The notes: generated by a model not told the origin, from the sequence alone. A stretch of DNA of 64,000 nt from Halichondria panicea (GCF_963675165.1 NC_087392.1:5083942-5147941); one strand, 5' to 3'; numbered from the stretch's first letter, positions 10,801-23,700 are shown. Numbers and translations are program-made.

Positions 10801-13800
10801 GAGCCAAACGTAAAAAAAACAACTATATTATGTATACTATACATGTTCAAGTAACTATATATACATGCATTATGTAAATAGGGTAATAGATATGTTGTCT
10901 TCCTTGATTTAGGTGGGCTCTGTACAGCAGCAAATAGCAAGAAAAAGATACAAGAAAGACTACAGTTATCCAAGCGATCCAAATTTCAGCAAACAATGGT
11001 CTTTGGTGAGATATGTTCTTTTGCTAATGCCAGGCACTTTTGCATCATAATAATTATACACACATACTCTATACATGCAGTAAGCAGACTAATTATGCAT
11101 AGTACTCTTATTGATTTTGCTTGTACATGACCTCCATAGACAATATACAGAGATTTGGGTGTGTATACTTAATGGCTTCGGGTGAGGGGTTATTCATGCA
11201 TTCCAGGTTAACCATGCATGCATTCCTAATACTCCTCCCCATGCAGGTCAACCGTGGTCAAACTGATGGTAGAAAGGGGCTAGACATTAACGTGGAGCCT
11301 GTCTGGCTGCAAGGAATTACTGGGAGTGGTGTGGTTGTGTCTATCATGGATAATGGTGGGTTTGTTGGTATATAGCATCTGGGGATAATGATATATATAG
11401 GCTCTAACAACCCAGTGTCAGTTGGGAAAAGATGTACGTTTCAATAATATACGAGTTTGAACCACTATAATTTATATGTAATAGTTGTGCCATGGTATCA
11501 AGGGTGTGTTGGATTTGTACTACCGAGGGCAGTTTTATGTATTGCCTGAGGGCGCAGCCCGAATGAGGTTAGCAAACACAATACACATGCACGCAGATAT
11601 AGGTAGCTTGTACTATGAATACTATTGATTAGAACCAATTAGAAGCTGTTAATCCAACTAGGTCCTGGCTCTTTTTTCTGCCTATTATGCTTTTGAGTAC
11701 TGCCCCAAATTCAGTCTATTATGCTTGTCGAAAAAACCCCATTATGCCCAATATTATTTAGTAGTTAGTACATGTAGTAACAAAAAAATTTTCTTTTGTT
11801 GTATTGTACATTTGAAACTGAAGATTCAAATCTGTTATATATTATTATAGTGTTCTTAAAAGAGAGGGTCCTTAAAGGGTGGAGGGTGGGCTTTAGGCTG
11901 ACCACAGCCATGTACCCTAGGGTATATGAATGTACATGCACCTAGCAGGGTACATGGGATTTGTACCCTAGAGTACCCTGAGAGTTTCAATGGATATTCC
12001 TTAGTGTCAAGAGCACATCATGGTACAAATATACATATACCCGGCACGCGTGCATACCGCGACATTAACTGATTCTTGAGTTTGTTAGGGCAATAATACC
12101 AACATTTCTTCTGTATATGTATTAGTTATTACATGTATGGCTATGAATTGGCCTGGTAGTAGATTATGGTCAAGCTAGGGCTTTTAAGCCCGAGATCATT
12201 TCATCTATACTGCAATGCAGTCTGCATAATTATACTGAGGTTCCGTTTAGCTTACATAGTTCAGTGTGCCTAAGGCCCTTATACTTTCGGGTAATAGATC
12301 TAGATATTTTGCGTTGGGATTGCAGAATCCAAGAACATCTATAATTATAGGTATTAATTACACTGACTATAATTATAGACAAAATTACCACAAGAATTCC
12401 CCATGGCAGGATTTTCCATTAGCTCAGGCATACACAAGTGAGGTGGGTAGTGTAATAGGAGCTCTCACAACTGTGCCAGAATACTGTCATGCATGCATGT
12501 TTGTGCTGTAGTAGTCTCATTGGCAGCTAGTGATATCATTAATTTCTCTCACACATGCAGGATTGGAGATAACACACCCTGACATTTCTCCGAACTACGT
12601 AAGTTTTCTTGTCAGTGTAGTATTGTCACAACAACACTATACTGACAGAGAAATGCCCGTGTGGGAATGTTGTGATTTTTTAAGACAATTGTGGCTATTG
12701 ATACATTATTGCCAAGCCTGTTTATTTGGCTATTATGAAAGCATACTGAAATAACGTCCGCGTATAATTGTTGTGTAAACACATTTTCAGGATTCCAACG
12801 CTAGTTGGGACTTTGCACAAGGTGATAGTGACCCCACTCCTACCACATACCATGGTGATGAGCCAGACAGACATGGAACCAGCTGTGGAGGAGAGATTGC
12901 CATGGCAAAAAATAACAATCACTGTGGAGTAGGGGTGGCCTATAACTCCAATCTTGGCTGTAAGTATTGTAGACATGCATGTATTAAATTAAGGCTGAAA
13001 GTTGTTTTTAGTTTAAATACACTATTTTTTATATAGTCAACAAAAACTTGTAAATCCTGACATTGCACTTGGGGAGCCATTCATTAATCTCGACCTCCCA
13101 CAGAAGTCATGCTGATTGCATAAGACAATATACATGCAGACATGTTGGCTCCTGCTAGACGAGTATTTTGATTGGGTCTTTTTGCATGCTTTACAATTAT
13201 TGGTCTCTTTCTCTTGACTTGTATACAGGTCTCAAGATTGACTATGCTAGCATGACGGACTCCATTGAAGCAAGTTCTCTTGGCTATAAAAACAACTATA
13301 TCCAAGTTTACAGCAACAGTTGGGGACCAAATGACAAAGGTTTCATTGTAGAAAAACCAGGAATACTGCTTGAAAATGCATTAATAAATGCAGTCAAAAA
13401 GGTAATTATGCCTCGGTGCACATGCGGAAGCGAGATATACGGTAGTGTGTTTGTGGGTGTGTCTGTGTGCGTCTGTATAGACTACTACAACTGCTCAATG
13501 ATCAATGAAGTGCAAGGAAGAGTTTCTATAGGCTATAGATTTTAATTCGTCGATTTGCAAAATAATGCTTAGTTCTCAAGTTATGCCTAGTTTTGCTTAC
13601 TTGGAATGCTATTCAGCCTTTTTAGAAGAGTATCTTGTCCATGGAGTGTTGGGTCTCTACTTAGTAGTTAGCTCTGCACTAGAACGCTAGCTATTGGTAG
13701 CTGCAACAGTGAGAAGAGAGCTGCACTGCTGATGCAGCCATTAATTTTAGACTTGGACTTTTGATCAATCCGTTGAATGATATTTGTCGAGCAATGGAAA

Positions 13801-16800
13801 GGGTAGCATAATAGGCTGCTAGGCCTCTTAAGGGTGCTCCCCGAAACAAAAACAAAAACACAAAATAAAAACACTCGCTAGAAATGAGAGGTCAATAAAG
13901 TATAAATAATAGTTAGACACTGTTTAGGAAGTTTCTACATGATTTAGAAGCCCAAAGGGCTGGTTGTAGCATCCCGAACACAGTGAGGGTTTTACTAGCG
14001 CTGAGGACTTCTAAATCATGTGGAAATGTCCTAAATAGTGTCTAAGCATTTTAGATCATAGCAACCATGAGTATTTAGCCAATCAGATTTGAATATTCTT
14101 ATCTAATCTTTGCTACATGATTTTTCTAAGTGAAGTACATGATTTTCTAAGTAAGTACATGATTTTCTAAGTTGGATAGAACACTTCCTTTAGCCAATCT
14201 CATTGCAGCTAAGGTGTGACTGGAGCGCTACATTAAAACTGTTGAGAGACTACTACATATAGGCCTACAACAGTGCTAGGTAGACAGTTCCACAGAAAAC
14301 AACTATTTACAAAAAAAGAATATCTGTAACTCTAGCATGCTTACAAAGTAATGCGTATTTGAGTGATCTTTTAGGATGGACGTTGGGGTATAAAAATTTT
14401 TAACCCGACGATCATTACCCACTCTTAGAGTTTCCCTGCGATTCTGGATTCCGCCTGCATGCAACAAAATTAATTAATGCAAAAATGTTCATCATGGCAT
14501 AATGTGCGTATAAAAGCTATTAGTATAGCTTTACGTTATGTAGATTTGACACCTCCATCAGCACCCGCGGTGCTTTCATTTATTTAGCACTCACACCAAA
14601 TAGTCCTACTCTGTTTATAGGGTCGTGATGGGAAGGGCTCCATTTTCGTGTGGGCTGCTGGGAATGGTGGATGGAACTATGATTCTTGTGCTGCTGATGG
14701 CTATTCTTCCAGCATCTACACTATTGCAGTAGGGTCAGCAGATCAAACTGCTGGTCAAGCAAGCTACGATGAACAGTGTGCTGGAAAAATGGTCGTCACT
14801 TATTCATTCAACTCAAGAACATTCTCAGAAGATGGCTCTTATGACCCTTACGACCAAATTGTGAGTAATATTATTATATTCATTAGACTATAAGTGCAAC
14901 ATATAATTATATGCAGTACACCACGACTCTGAATGGGGAATGTACAGACGACTTTACTGGCACTAGTGCTTCTGCACCTCTAGTATCAGGAGTCATCACT
15001 CTGGCACTGCAGGCAAAGTGTGTATATACTCCTTTGCATTTTTTTCCCCCCATTTTTTTTAATAATAATACACACACTCAGTATAGTTCAATGTACAGTG
15101 TAATAATTATGCTAGTTAGTTCAATGTTCAAGGATCAGTGGTCTGTTATCAGTGACTCACTGATCACTAAATCGATTGGGAGGGAAGTTGCTTTTGAGGT
15201 CTTGCCTGCAGTTGAACGAGCTCCTCTGATGGCTTGGATTGAAGATATTAGGAGTGAAAACGAGAGGCGGCATCTCAGCCAATTCATTGTGGAGGTATAG
15301 GGTTGGTCCCATTTTGCGGCCAGGAGGGTGGCAAGACGCTTGTAAGTGGATGTTGAAGCGGGGCCAAGGCCTCCTGTTGATGATATCATGAGTGGTGTGA
15401 AGGAAGAGTGCTCTATTTCTTGGATTCGACTTTCATAAGCACATTTCTTTACCATTTCGTGTTTTCTGTAGGGGTTGGTCTGTCTGTTTGAGGCTGCATG
15501 GGGGTTAAAGACGCGCATGTCAAAGTAGGTGCGTTCGAAGCGTCCTCCCCATAGCCCATTTGCGGCAATGTCTAGGCGAGCTCCTTCTGTGATGTTTGCT
15601 TTTGCATGGAATAAGTTCCTTTCAGAAAATACGGCTATAATTATGGTCAATAATTGCATGATTTGATAAAAGAGTAGTTCTACATGTTAGCTAGCTACAT
15701 ATTTTATCATGCTATAACTAGTGGCTTCAAATGCATGTGATTTTGTAGCCATGAGCTGACGTGGAGAGATGTGCAGTACTTGCTAGTTTACACATCCAAT
15801 ACTGACCCTCTCATTGATGGGGAATGGACGATGAACAGGGCAGGGCGTAAAATCAGTCACAAGTTTGGCTTTGGAGCTATTGACGCTGAGGCATTTGTAA
15901 CTCGAGCCAGAAATTGGATCACTGTTCCTCCACAGATTTCCCAGACCTTGACAAGCCGCCAAACCTCTGGGTAAGCCTGTACATACCTATAGTAAACCGA
16001 TTTTTGCGGGCTGATAAGTGTGCAGCAATAAAGGGAAATAATTATACTCACTATAATTATTTTATGCACTTTCACATTTAGAAATGCTCGCTTTGGACAA
16101 CCTCTTACAATGCAATTTATAGTATCGAACACGACCTCAGGCATTCAGTTCCTGGAGCATGTGGTTTTGACGGCTTCATTAAGAATAGAATATGTACGAA
16201 AATACAAAGTCACGGACTATTATACGTTCATTAAGTATGAAGCCATAGATGGAGCTTCAGTGAAACGCTGGTTACAAGACCCTCATCCTCGCAGGGGGGA
16301 CATCATGATTGAACTCACTTCACCACAGGGAACAACTTCAACTCTTCTTCCATACAGAAATTATGATTTTGTCAATTCTGACGATGAAGGATATGCTTAC
16401 CACCTTTGGCCCTTCATGTCTGTTCACTATTGGGGGGAGAATCCGGTCGGAACTTGGACAATGACTGTTACGTTCAAGTCTTCCAGTGGTTATGTTAGTG
16501 TGTCTGATATGGACCTTGCACTTTATGGTACGTCCAGTACACCTCAAGCTGTAGCAAATATTCCGATGGTGTGTGACGAAGCATGTGCTAGAGGTTGCTA
16601 TGGAGATGGTCCCAATGCGTGCGATGTGTGCAAAGATTTTCGTATTGTATCTACGCTGGAATGTGTCACTACTTGCCCAAATAATACATATGTATACAGG
16701 GGATCGTACTGCAATGGTACCAAAACAGATTCTGTAGTTACTAATGCTATTGGTACTACTTCAATGGGTGATGACATAACAGTATCGGAATCAAGTTCTA

Positions 16801-17033
16801 TAGTTACTAATGCTATTGGTACTACTTCAATGGGTGACGACATAACAGCATCGGAATCAAATGCTATTGCTATTGGTACTTCAATGGGGCTGGTCGGTCT
16901 GTTTATCCTAGTGTGTATAGTGGTCACATGCATTGTGGTATGCTTGTGTGAAAAGAAGAAGAATGAACAGGGAAATCGACAAAGATATCGTGTACTTCAG
17001 TCGGTGGATGACACTTCATCTTTTCCTGTATAA
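7865..17033 (+). CDS. Furin/kexin-type proprotein convertase PC1 (11 exons, membrane-anchored)
   Basis: Exons: 7865-8089, 10687-10809, 10913-11005, 11247-11355, 12561-12598, 12791-12959, 13229-13401, 14621-14860, 14917-15017, 15749-15970, 16082-17033, together 814 residues. Signal peptide at the start. The inhibitory prodomain ends at a basic autoprocessing site, ARKR (about residue 128), as in furin. The S8 catalytic residues are visible: Asp182 (VVSIMDNG), His224 (RHGTSC), oxyanion Asn325 (AAGNGG) and Ser407 (GTSASAPL). A P domain with PRRGD follows, then a Cys-rich furin-like module ([16 protein letters not shown]), a hydrophobic membrane segment and a tail ending SSFPV. Expected role: cleavage of secretory precursors after basic residues in the Golgi or at the surface. 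Oddities: MDNG where the paralogues have MDDG, a 22-residue stalk duplication, and introns swollen by mobile elements. Confidence 0.88.
9218..10080. mobile_element. Large foldback element in PC1 intron 1
   Basis: The left arm (GTGAGTGTAAAAGCTGG, repeated GGAATGGAATATGG, GAGAGCTGCTGATGGTGCTC, TGTAGTATGACTTAAAT) is mirrored at 9940-10076 in reverse order and orientation. The arms are about 140 bases, with a unique AT-rich centre and no credible ORF. Intron 1 of PC2-PC4 lacks it, so it entered PC1 alone. Confidence 0.65.
10181..10620. mobile_element. MITE with TACTGTATTTA ends and AAACGCCC repeats
   Basis: Terminal inverted repeats TACTGTATTTACTTGATTAA and TTAATCAAATAAATACAGTA. Inside, the motif TAAACGCCC (and variants) recurs at both ends, giving a clustered subterminal repeat. 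No long ORF. It sits in PC1 intron 1 just before exon 2 and is absent from the paralogues. Confidence 0.7.
11900..12025. repeat. Dispersed repeat with GTACCCT motif (copy 1)
   Basis: AGCAGGGTACATGGGATT...GTACCCT...GAGTTTCAATGGATATTCC, then AGCACATCATGGTACA. The same block lies at 20335-20450 and 47795-47905 outside PC genes. Here it sits in PC1 intron 4, so it is dispersed rather than purely co-duplicated. Confidence 0.5.
13410..13475. repeat. Small hairpin repeat (ATGCCTCGGTGC family)
   Basis: ATGCCTCGGTGCACATGCGG... followed by a TGTGTTTGTGGGTGTGTCTG tract. A closely similar block lies at 54971-55020 (ATGCCTCGGTGCGCATGCGC). Short dispersed element directly after the exon 7 donor of PC1. 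Confidence 0.4.
13909..14046. mobile_element. MITE with TTAGACACTGTTTAGGAAG ends (copy in PC1 intron 7)
   Basis: Left TTAGACACTGTTTAGGAAG, then ACATGATTTAGAAG; right CTTCTAAATCATGTGG, then the inverted end CTAAATAGTGTCTAA. About 138 bp. The same element sits at 41695-41828 in PC3 intron 10, a different intron, so the two insertions are independent. Confidence 0.7.
15135..15610 (-). mobile_element. Retroelement-derived coding fragment in PC1 intron 9
   Basis: An open minus-strand frame reads [19 protein letters not shown], then [21 protein letters not shown], and [12 protein letters not shown] with RGARS. I recognise this as a conserved C-terminal domain of multicopy retroelement proteins of invertebrates; the D...D-x-R pattern recalls PD-(D/E)XK nucleases, which is inference. 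No reverse-transcriptase motifs are attached, so it is a fragment. Intron 9 of PC2-PC4 lacks it. Confidence 0.55.
16737..16868 (+). repeat. Two tandem 66-bp units in PC1 exon 11
   Basis: GTTACTAATGCTATTGGTAC starts at 16737 and again at 16803, with a few differences. The unit encodes 22 residues ([14 protein letters not shown]...SES) and lengthens the Ser/Thr-rich stalk between the Cys-rich module and the membrane segment. PC2-PC4 have no such unit. The relic near 44740-44800 has one. Confidence 0.85.
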
Positions 17034-17535
17034 TAATAATAGATTGGACTATAAAATGTACAGACTCTATATACGCAGAACTATGAACCTAGCTTCCATT
17101 TATGATTTAGATTAGAGTGTCCAAATTCAAAGCATTCCTTGAAGAAAAATTAATGGTCAAAAGCAAACCCCTCCTCCATTCGTTTATAATCAGGGACTCT
17201 TTCAGTCATGTACACAACTTAATTGAGATGCTCTTTGGTTTAATTCTATACACTTGAGGTCAATTAGAGTAGCGTTATTTCTGCTTTTTGGTTTTTGCTT
17301 TTAAAATTGCATGCCAGGACAAAATTAATAGGCTTTTAAAATAAAATTGGCTCCAGTTATATCAAAAATCGATTGAGATGACACGCAGTACTCAAAAACA
17401 CATCAATAAAAACGAAAATAAAAAATCTAGCTGATCAACTTATAATTGGACTGACAGCATGTATGGTATACAGGTATAATTGTGATTGATTTGATCTATG
17501 AAAATAGAGTGTTAGATAATAAGTCACAAGATAAT

Positions 17536-18932
17536 TTTTTTTTTTTTTTTTAATAATTCAGCATTTATAGCATAGGATAACACAATTAGCTAGTATAGCT
17601 AGATGTAAAGTGTATCCTAAACAGAAAATATTTAAACACACTGACAGTAACAATATCTTCTATATTGTACTTACTAACAAGTTTATTCCATAAAGTTACA
17701 GCGTGTGGGAAGAATGAGTATTGGTACATTGATGTTCGAGATCTAATTGGTACCGAGGAGAGACCATTAACTGAGCGGCTATTGTAGACAATCTCTCTTC
17801 TTTCAACCGGTGGGTTGGGAAAGTCTATCATGTCATGTAAAATTTTGTACAAGTGGCACATTCTTGCAGCTACTCTTCTTGTCTCCAGACTTGTAAGGCC
17901 AGATGCTGACAGCAGTTCTTCCTGCTTTAGATCCAACTGACCCAGACACACTCTCATGGCAAATCTCTGTACTTTTTCCAGGTTTTCTATATCACTTCTA
18001 TAGTGGGGACTCCATACTTCTGAAGCATATTCCATATGTGGCCTCACAAAGCTTTTATATAGTTTTAAGAGAGTGGATGGAGATGCATTGGTTGAGAACA
18101 ATTAGTTTTCTTGTTTTGTTACAAATGGTAGTAATATGAGGGTGCCAGGAGAGATCATCAGATAATGTGAGACCCAGATATTTGTAATTTGGAACTTGTT
18201 GCAGCAAGGTTCCATTTAAGTGTAGAGCTGGAGGCAACAATGAGCGAGAGGTCTTTTTGGAGACGAACATAAACTTGCATTTTGTCACATTGAATTGAAG
18301 TAGCCTAGAGTTCATGAAGGTCGAAAACAGCATTTACATCATTTTGAAGTAGCATGTAGTCATTATTAGACTTGATGACTCTATACAGGGCCATATCATC
18401 GGCAAACATGTTGAGGTTGCTGTCCTGTGAAATAACTTCTGTTACTATAGGTTGATATAAGAGATGAATAGTAGGGGGCCTAAGACCGAGCCTTGAGGAA
18501 CTCCAGAAAGGACTGGTAGACTAGCTAAGAACATCCGTCTATTCCAACAAATTGCTCTCTGTCCAGTAGATAACTTTTCATCCACTTAATAATGTACTCA
18601 TTGACGTGCATATACTGAAGGTGCTTCAAAAGAGCAACATGTGGGACGGAGTCAAAAGCTTTTTTGACATCAAAAAATACAATACAGACCTCATATCCCC
18701 CGTCGACAGCCCTGCTCCAGTCATCAATCACTTGAATGAGAGCTGACACAGTTGAACGTGATGACATAAAGCCCCATTGCCTTGGGGAAATTGGTGAATG
18801 TAATTTCATGTGCTCCTCCAGTAGTGCTTTCACGTGTTTTTCCAGGGTCTAGCTTACAACTGGTAGTATTGATATTGGCCGGTAGTTGTTGACAAGTGAT
18901 GGATCACCACTCTTGGGTACGGGAACAACTCG
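17536..18932 (-). mobile_element. 5'-truncated LINE (CR1/L2/Jockey-like reverse transcriptase)
   Basis: The minus strand codes for RT blocks in order: QWGFMSSRSTVSALIQVID, VFFDVKKAFDSVPH, SGVPQGSVLGPLLF, NMFADDMALY (catalytic FADD), NYKYLGLTLSDDLSW and RPHMEYASEVWSP. Stops and frameshifts split them into pieces (17586-18101, 18055-18333, 18525-18833). A poly-T run at 17537-17554 is the poly-A tail on the minus strand. No endonuclease domain remains. The paralogous site near 46395 is uninterrupted, which places the insertion between AAGATAATT and ATTCTTC. Confidence 0.82.
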
Positions 18933-18935
18933 TAA

Positions 18936-19945
18936 TTATTCTTCTCTGAGCAGCGGTTGGGTTAGAGCACTTGCATAACTCCACAACTCTCTTCAGTAGT
19001 CCACGCATGAAACCAGCAAACTATCATGGGAATAAATATAATTCTTGGCTTGCATGGGCTTTACCGGTTTGCTAACACTATAATAATTATAGTTGGAGTC
19101 TTTATGCAATTATACAAGCCGACCACAGTTCTATTAATGCTTTCTAGATTATGAGTATATATACACCTCTGCCCCAAATGGAGCCACTGTCCCCGGAGTC
19201 CATCAGGTGAGGGAAGGGGCTCACGCTCAACACAGAGTAACCTGTATATCAAAATAGCGTATACCCTTCCTTCCACAGAGCTCAAACTAGAGAGCTTTAT
19301 ATATAATTATACTATAGAAATGACCATGTTTTTGTAATGAGTATATCTAACATTTATAATTATGCATGTATGTTTTCAGGAATGCACTCCTGACGTTTGT
19401 AATCAATGGTTCGGGGACTCTTTCAGTTGCCATAACTTAATGATTTTTTGAAAGAGACCTTTTAAATGGTGTCAAACAAAGTTCACATTTGGGATTACTA
19501 ATATTGGCCTGATAGATCTAGATCTTATATAGCCCATGCATGGTCCAAGGCCGAAAAATGACAAAATTAATTATAACCCCCACCAAATTTTGGATTTAAA
19601 CACGTATCATGAAAGGTAAGTATTTTAAGATTTTGAAATAGTATCAATATTTTAATACTAAAGTTATGGCTGTTAAAACTACACCCTCCTGCATGTTTAA
19701 ACCATAACTTAAATCCCATGCATGTATTCTGTATTCAACTGATCTACAATACAGCGTATAAAATCTCACTGAAACAGCCCACCAAGCACTCCTCATAAAA
19801 CAGTACAGCCAACAGAGCATCGTCTTGTATAGCCTGCACATGGGGAAAATCATATCTACATGTAATATAACAGTACGTACTGTATAGGTAGCTTACTAAA
19901 TCTCAGCTTAGCATGGGACAGTGCCATAGCCTTCCTGTAGTATAC
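18936..19945 (-). pseudogene. MCMDC2-like 3' fragment between PC1 and PC2
   Basis: Exon equivalents at 18936-19020 (last exon, two bases short), 19167-19241 (one extra base) and 19770-19833. The next exon, near 19893-19945, has lost its donor side. The frameshifts and lack of upstream exons show it is a co-duplicated 3' scrap of the outer MCM gene. The LINE abuts its 3' end. Confidence 0.7.
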
Positions 19946-20334
19946 GCAGAGATCTCAAGAAAAGGGATTGTTAAAACTTTCCTCTCACTTGAAATGCACA
20001 TAAATAAATCATACTGCATGTATAACAACGTATAACTGTACAAGTAATAGTTGTACCATGGGTTGTGATGCATGCATCATGCCATATATACTGAGCACTG
20101 GATTGCTTTGATCTGCCCACTCACTGGGCAACAAGTATTGCTGTTATCCAACCCATTTACAACTGAGTAGTAGTAAACACTCTTTGTCACTTTGATCCCT
20201 GCCATGCATGCATGTGCACATTTTGTGTGGGTGTGCTTGCACTTAACAAACCACATCTACAACTTCACACAACCCAGTTCCAATGTGGTCCGGTAGTTTT
20301 GATTGGATACTGAAGAATAATCTTCACAATGTGA

Positions 20335-20450
20335 TCCTGCATGACCACAGCCTATGTACGCACCCTAGCAGGGTACATGGGATTGTACCCTGGAGTATCC
20401 TGAGAGTTTCAATGGATATTCCTTAGTGTCAGAGCACATCATGGTACAGA
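20335..20450. repeat. Dispersed repeat with GTACCCT motif (copy 2)
   Basis: AGCAGGGTACATGGGATTGT, then GAGTTTCAATGGATATTCC and AGCACATCATGGTACA, as at 11900-12025 and 47795-47905. Confidence 0.5.
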
Positions 20451-20470
20451 CCATACTATAAACTATACTC

Positions 20471-20617
20471 AGAGGCCGAGGAGGTACGACAGGCAAGGTG
20501 CAGCTCAGTAATTATCCTCCCACACACCGCCCATGTCATATGTTTTTGCTGAGAGTAATCTAATCTCAGAGGCTAATTGCTTGAGCTGCACCGCGCCTGT
20601 CAGACTTCCTCAGAGAG
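20471..20617. mobile_element. Foldback MITE, GAGGAGGTACGACAGGC family (upstream of PC2)
   Basis: The left arm GAGGAGGTACGACAGGC...GTGCAGCTCA mirrors the right arm TGAGCTGCACCGCGCCTGTC. About 145 bp with an internal CTCAGAGGCTAATTG. Family members: 47933-48062, 32131-32256 and half an element at 51030-51072. Confidence 0.65.
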
Positions 20618-20770
20618 GTCAATTTAGAGTACATTCACGGCTTCAAAAAGTTCCCCGTGCAGTTGTCAATAGCATGCAGTAGTGAAAGAATGTTAATGAG
20701 TTCATCACCTGGGCCCAGTTCTGCTGCAAATGAGTAGCTACGAGTGTGAATGATCTGAACAACCCCAAGC

Positions 20771-23700
20771 ATGCCGTTTGATCTTCTTCAAAGAATGAAA
20801 CATGTGCTGACATGGGCTGCTATAGTTTCAGTCACATCAGCATCAACCAGGAGCAGGACAGCACTGTTTGATCAGTCTGTTCCCACTGAGCAATACACTG
20901 ACACCTGGGTGGTACAGCTGCTGCTACCACAATCACAGCTCACACTTGAAGCTCACACACTTGCGGCAAAACATGGTCTTATCAATCAGGGACAGGTACG
21001 TGGAGTAGATCTATTTGCTATCGGAGTGTACAATGTATATGCACTTATGAGTGTCCACTTATTGCTAGATCTATTACACAGCACACTCAGCCGGGGTGTA
21101 CTTTAAGTATTCGATTTTAGGCGACCCCTCATGCAAAGTAGGGGGATGTAGCATGACAGCTGCATTGACTTTGTGACATCTGAAACTGGGTAAATGAGCA
21201 AGTTCCCTTGTGCTAATGCCTCTCGGCATGTTTGCTTCGCTCAAAAAGTATAGAGTGTTACAATGTTATGTTACAAAATAAATTGAACATCCACACATTA
21301 ATCAAGAGTCACGGTTATAGAAGGGGAGCATAAAAAGGACGGAATGTTAAAAAGGGGCCTGGGCTTGAATGCGCATGCGCAGAAAAAGGGGTGCGTCTGC
21401 AAAAGGTTAAAGTTCGCAATGGCTGCTGCAGCTTCTGGCAGCACAGCTTGCAGCTCTTTTCTGACTCTCGTAGCTAACAAATGATACAGGCAACGCTTTA
21501 GTGCAAGGCTAACTCACAACTTAATTCAATAGAAACTTGTGCGAGCAGATGATGCTAGGAACGGTTCTGAAAAGACGGCAACAGCCTTCACACTAAGTGA
21601 AAATAGCCATAACTATTATGGAGAACAAAGCTTAGTTAGCAAATCCACAAATCAAAATAAGAGAACGTGGCTAGAAAGAAGCTGTTAGTTTTTGGTGCAT
21701 GCAACCGTTGAGCAGTTACAGGTGGAACAGACAACTTTACCGTATCCTTTGTGCGGAATAATTAGTTTTTTGCATTCTTGTAATACTGAGTGGCATGTGT
21801 TGTTACATATACTGATTACATGCAGGAATAAATATTCTGTACCATGCATTGCTAAGCTACAAGTTATGTTACTCCATTGTTCGCACAGTGTGTCTATTAA
21901 AAGATAATTGTTGTGTTACATGCATGCAGGAATGAATATTCTGCATGTAAGCTACAAGTCATATATTTATGTACTCCATTGAACTCCCTTGTTTTCGCAC
22001 AGTGTTTATTAAATGGTTAACCTCACTTTCCAGCTGTCTAGCTACATTGTATCCAAAAAGGTGCACCAGATACCTTTAAAGTGTTCCTGTTCTCTTTACA
22101 CTGCAGGTAGGCAACCTTGATGACTACTTCGCATTCAAGTTACCTGAAACTGATCAAAGGGGAAATCTACACTTGACTGGTACTGGTCAGAAAAATCACA
22201 TTTCACAAGCACTTTCGAATGAGCCAAACGTAAAAAACAACAACTATATATAAACTAATGTTCAAGTCACTCATGTATATTATGTAATTTTATGTATCGA
22301 TATTCATAATAGATATGTTGTCTTCCTTGATTTAGGTGGGCTCTGTACAGCAGCAAATAGCAAGAAAAAGATTCAAGAAAGACTACAGTTATCCAAGCGA
22401 TCCAAATTTCAGCAAACAATGGTCTTTGGTGAGATGTTAGCATATATATAGATCACATGCATGCACACACTCAATACAATAATATACATGCAGTGAGCAG
22501 ACTGATCAGTTTAATTATGCCGATAATAATTATAGTACGCTTAATTGTACATAGTGTCCATAGACCTTATTATTCTACAGAGATTGGGGTGTGTATACTT
22601 AAGGGCTTCGGGGGATTATTCATGCATTCCTAATACACCCAGGTGGTCAACCCCATACACTCCTATATAACACTCCCAGGTCAACCGTGGTCAAACTAGC
22701 GGTAGAAAGGGGCTGGATATTAACGTGGAGCCTGTCTGGCTGCAAGGAATCACTGGGAGTGGTGTGGTCGTATCTATCATGGATGATGGTGGGTTGGAAG
22801 CATCTGGGGATATAAGCTCTAACAGGGTCAGGAAGATGTGTCAATGATATACGAGTCACGTTGAACCGCTTATAATTATATATATGTATTATTTAAGAAG
22901 TATACCAGGCGCGCTTGCACGCCGCGACATTAACTGATCATTCTTGAGTTTGTTAGTGCAATAATACCAACATTTCTTCTGTATGATGTTATTACATGGC
23001 TATAATTATAATAGTCGGACACTGTTCCCATGTAGTTCCCCAGTCTCACGAATCAGATCTTATCAACTGTAGTGTATTGGCCTGATAGTAAGTAGATTGT
23101 GCATGGAGATCATTTCTACTACATTGTACAAGGTCCTGCATTATCTACTACAAAGCAGTCTGCATAATTATACTGAGGTTCCGTTTAGCTTGCGTAGATC
23201 AGTGCATGTGCCTAAGGCTTTTGGGTAATTATATCTAATAGGTATTCTGCACGATGTAGGTTGGAACATCTAGGTATTAATTACACTGACAGACATAATT
23301 ACTACAAGAAGTCCCCATGGCAGGATGTCCCATTAGCTTAGGCATGATACTGTTTACACAAGTGAGGTGGATAGTGAAATAGGAGCTCCCAGAATGCTGT
23401 CATGTTTGTGCTGCAATCGCATTGTCAGTGATATTAAGTTTTCTCACATGCACATGCAGGTTTGGAGATAACACACCCTGACATTTCTCCGAACTACGTA
23501 AGTTTTCTTGTCAGTGTAGTATTGTCACAACAACACTACACTGACAGAGTAACGCCGTGTGGGAATGTTGTGGTTTTAAAATACACATTCATTTGGCAAG
23601 CCTTAAATCAGGTGGTGTTTATTCGGCTATATTATAATAATATGAAAGCATACTGAAACAACGTGTATACATATAATTTTTGTTTTCAGGATTTTAATGC

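Noticed and set aside
16598..16933. Minus-strand open frames opposite PC exon 11 (also at 27008, 42588, 54373)
   Set aside because: Shadow frames of the conserved Cys-rich and membrane-coding exon; they vary with the sense codons.
21298..21480. Minus-strand open frame in PC2 intron 1, repeated at 48752
   Set aside because: Present only where the intron is duplicated, with no splice signals or family resemblance. The plus strand there has a short ATG frame (MAAAASGST) also without support.
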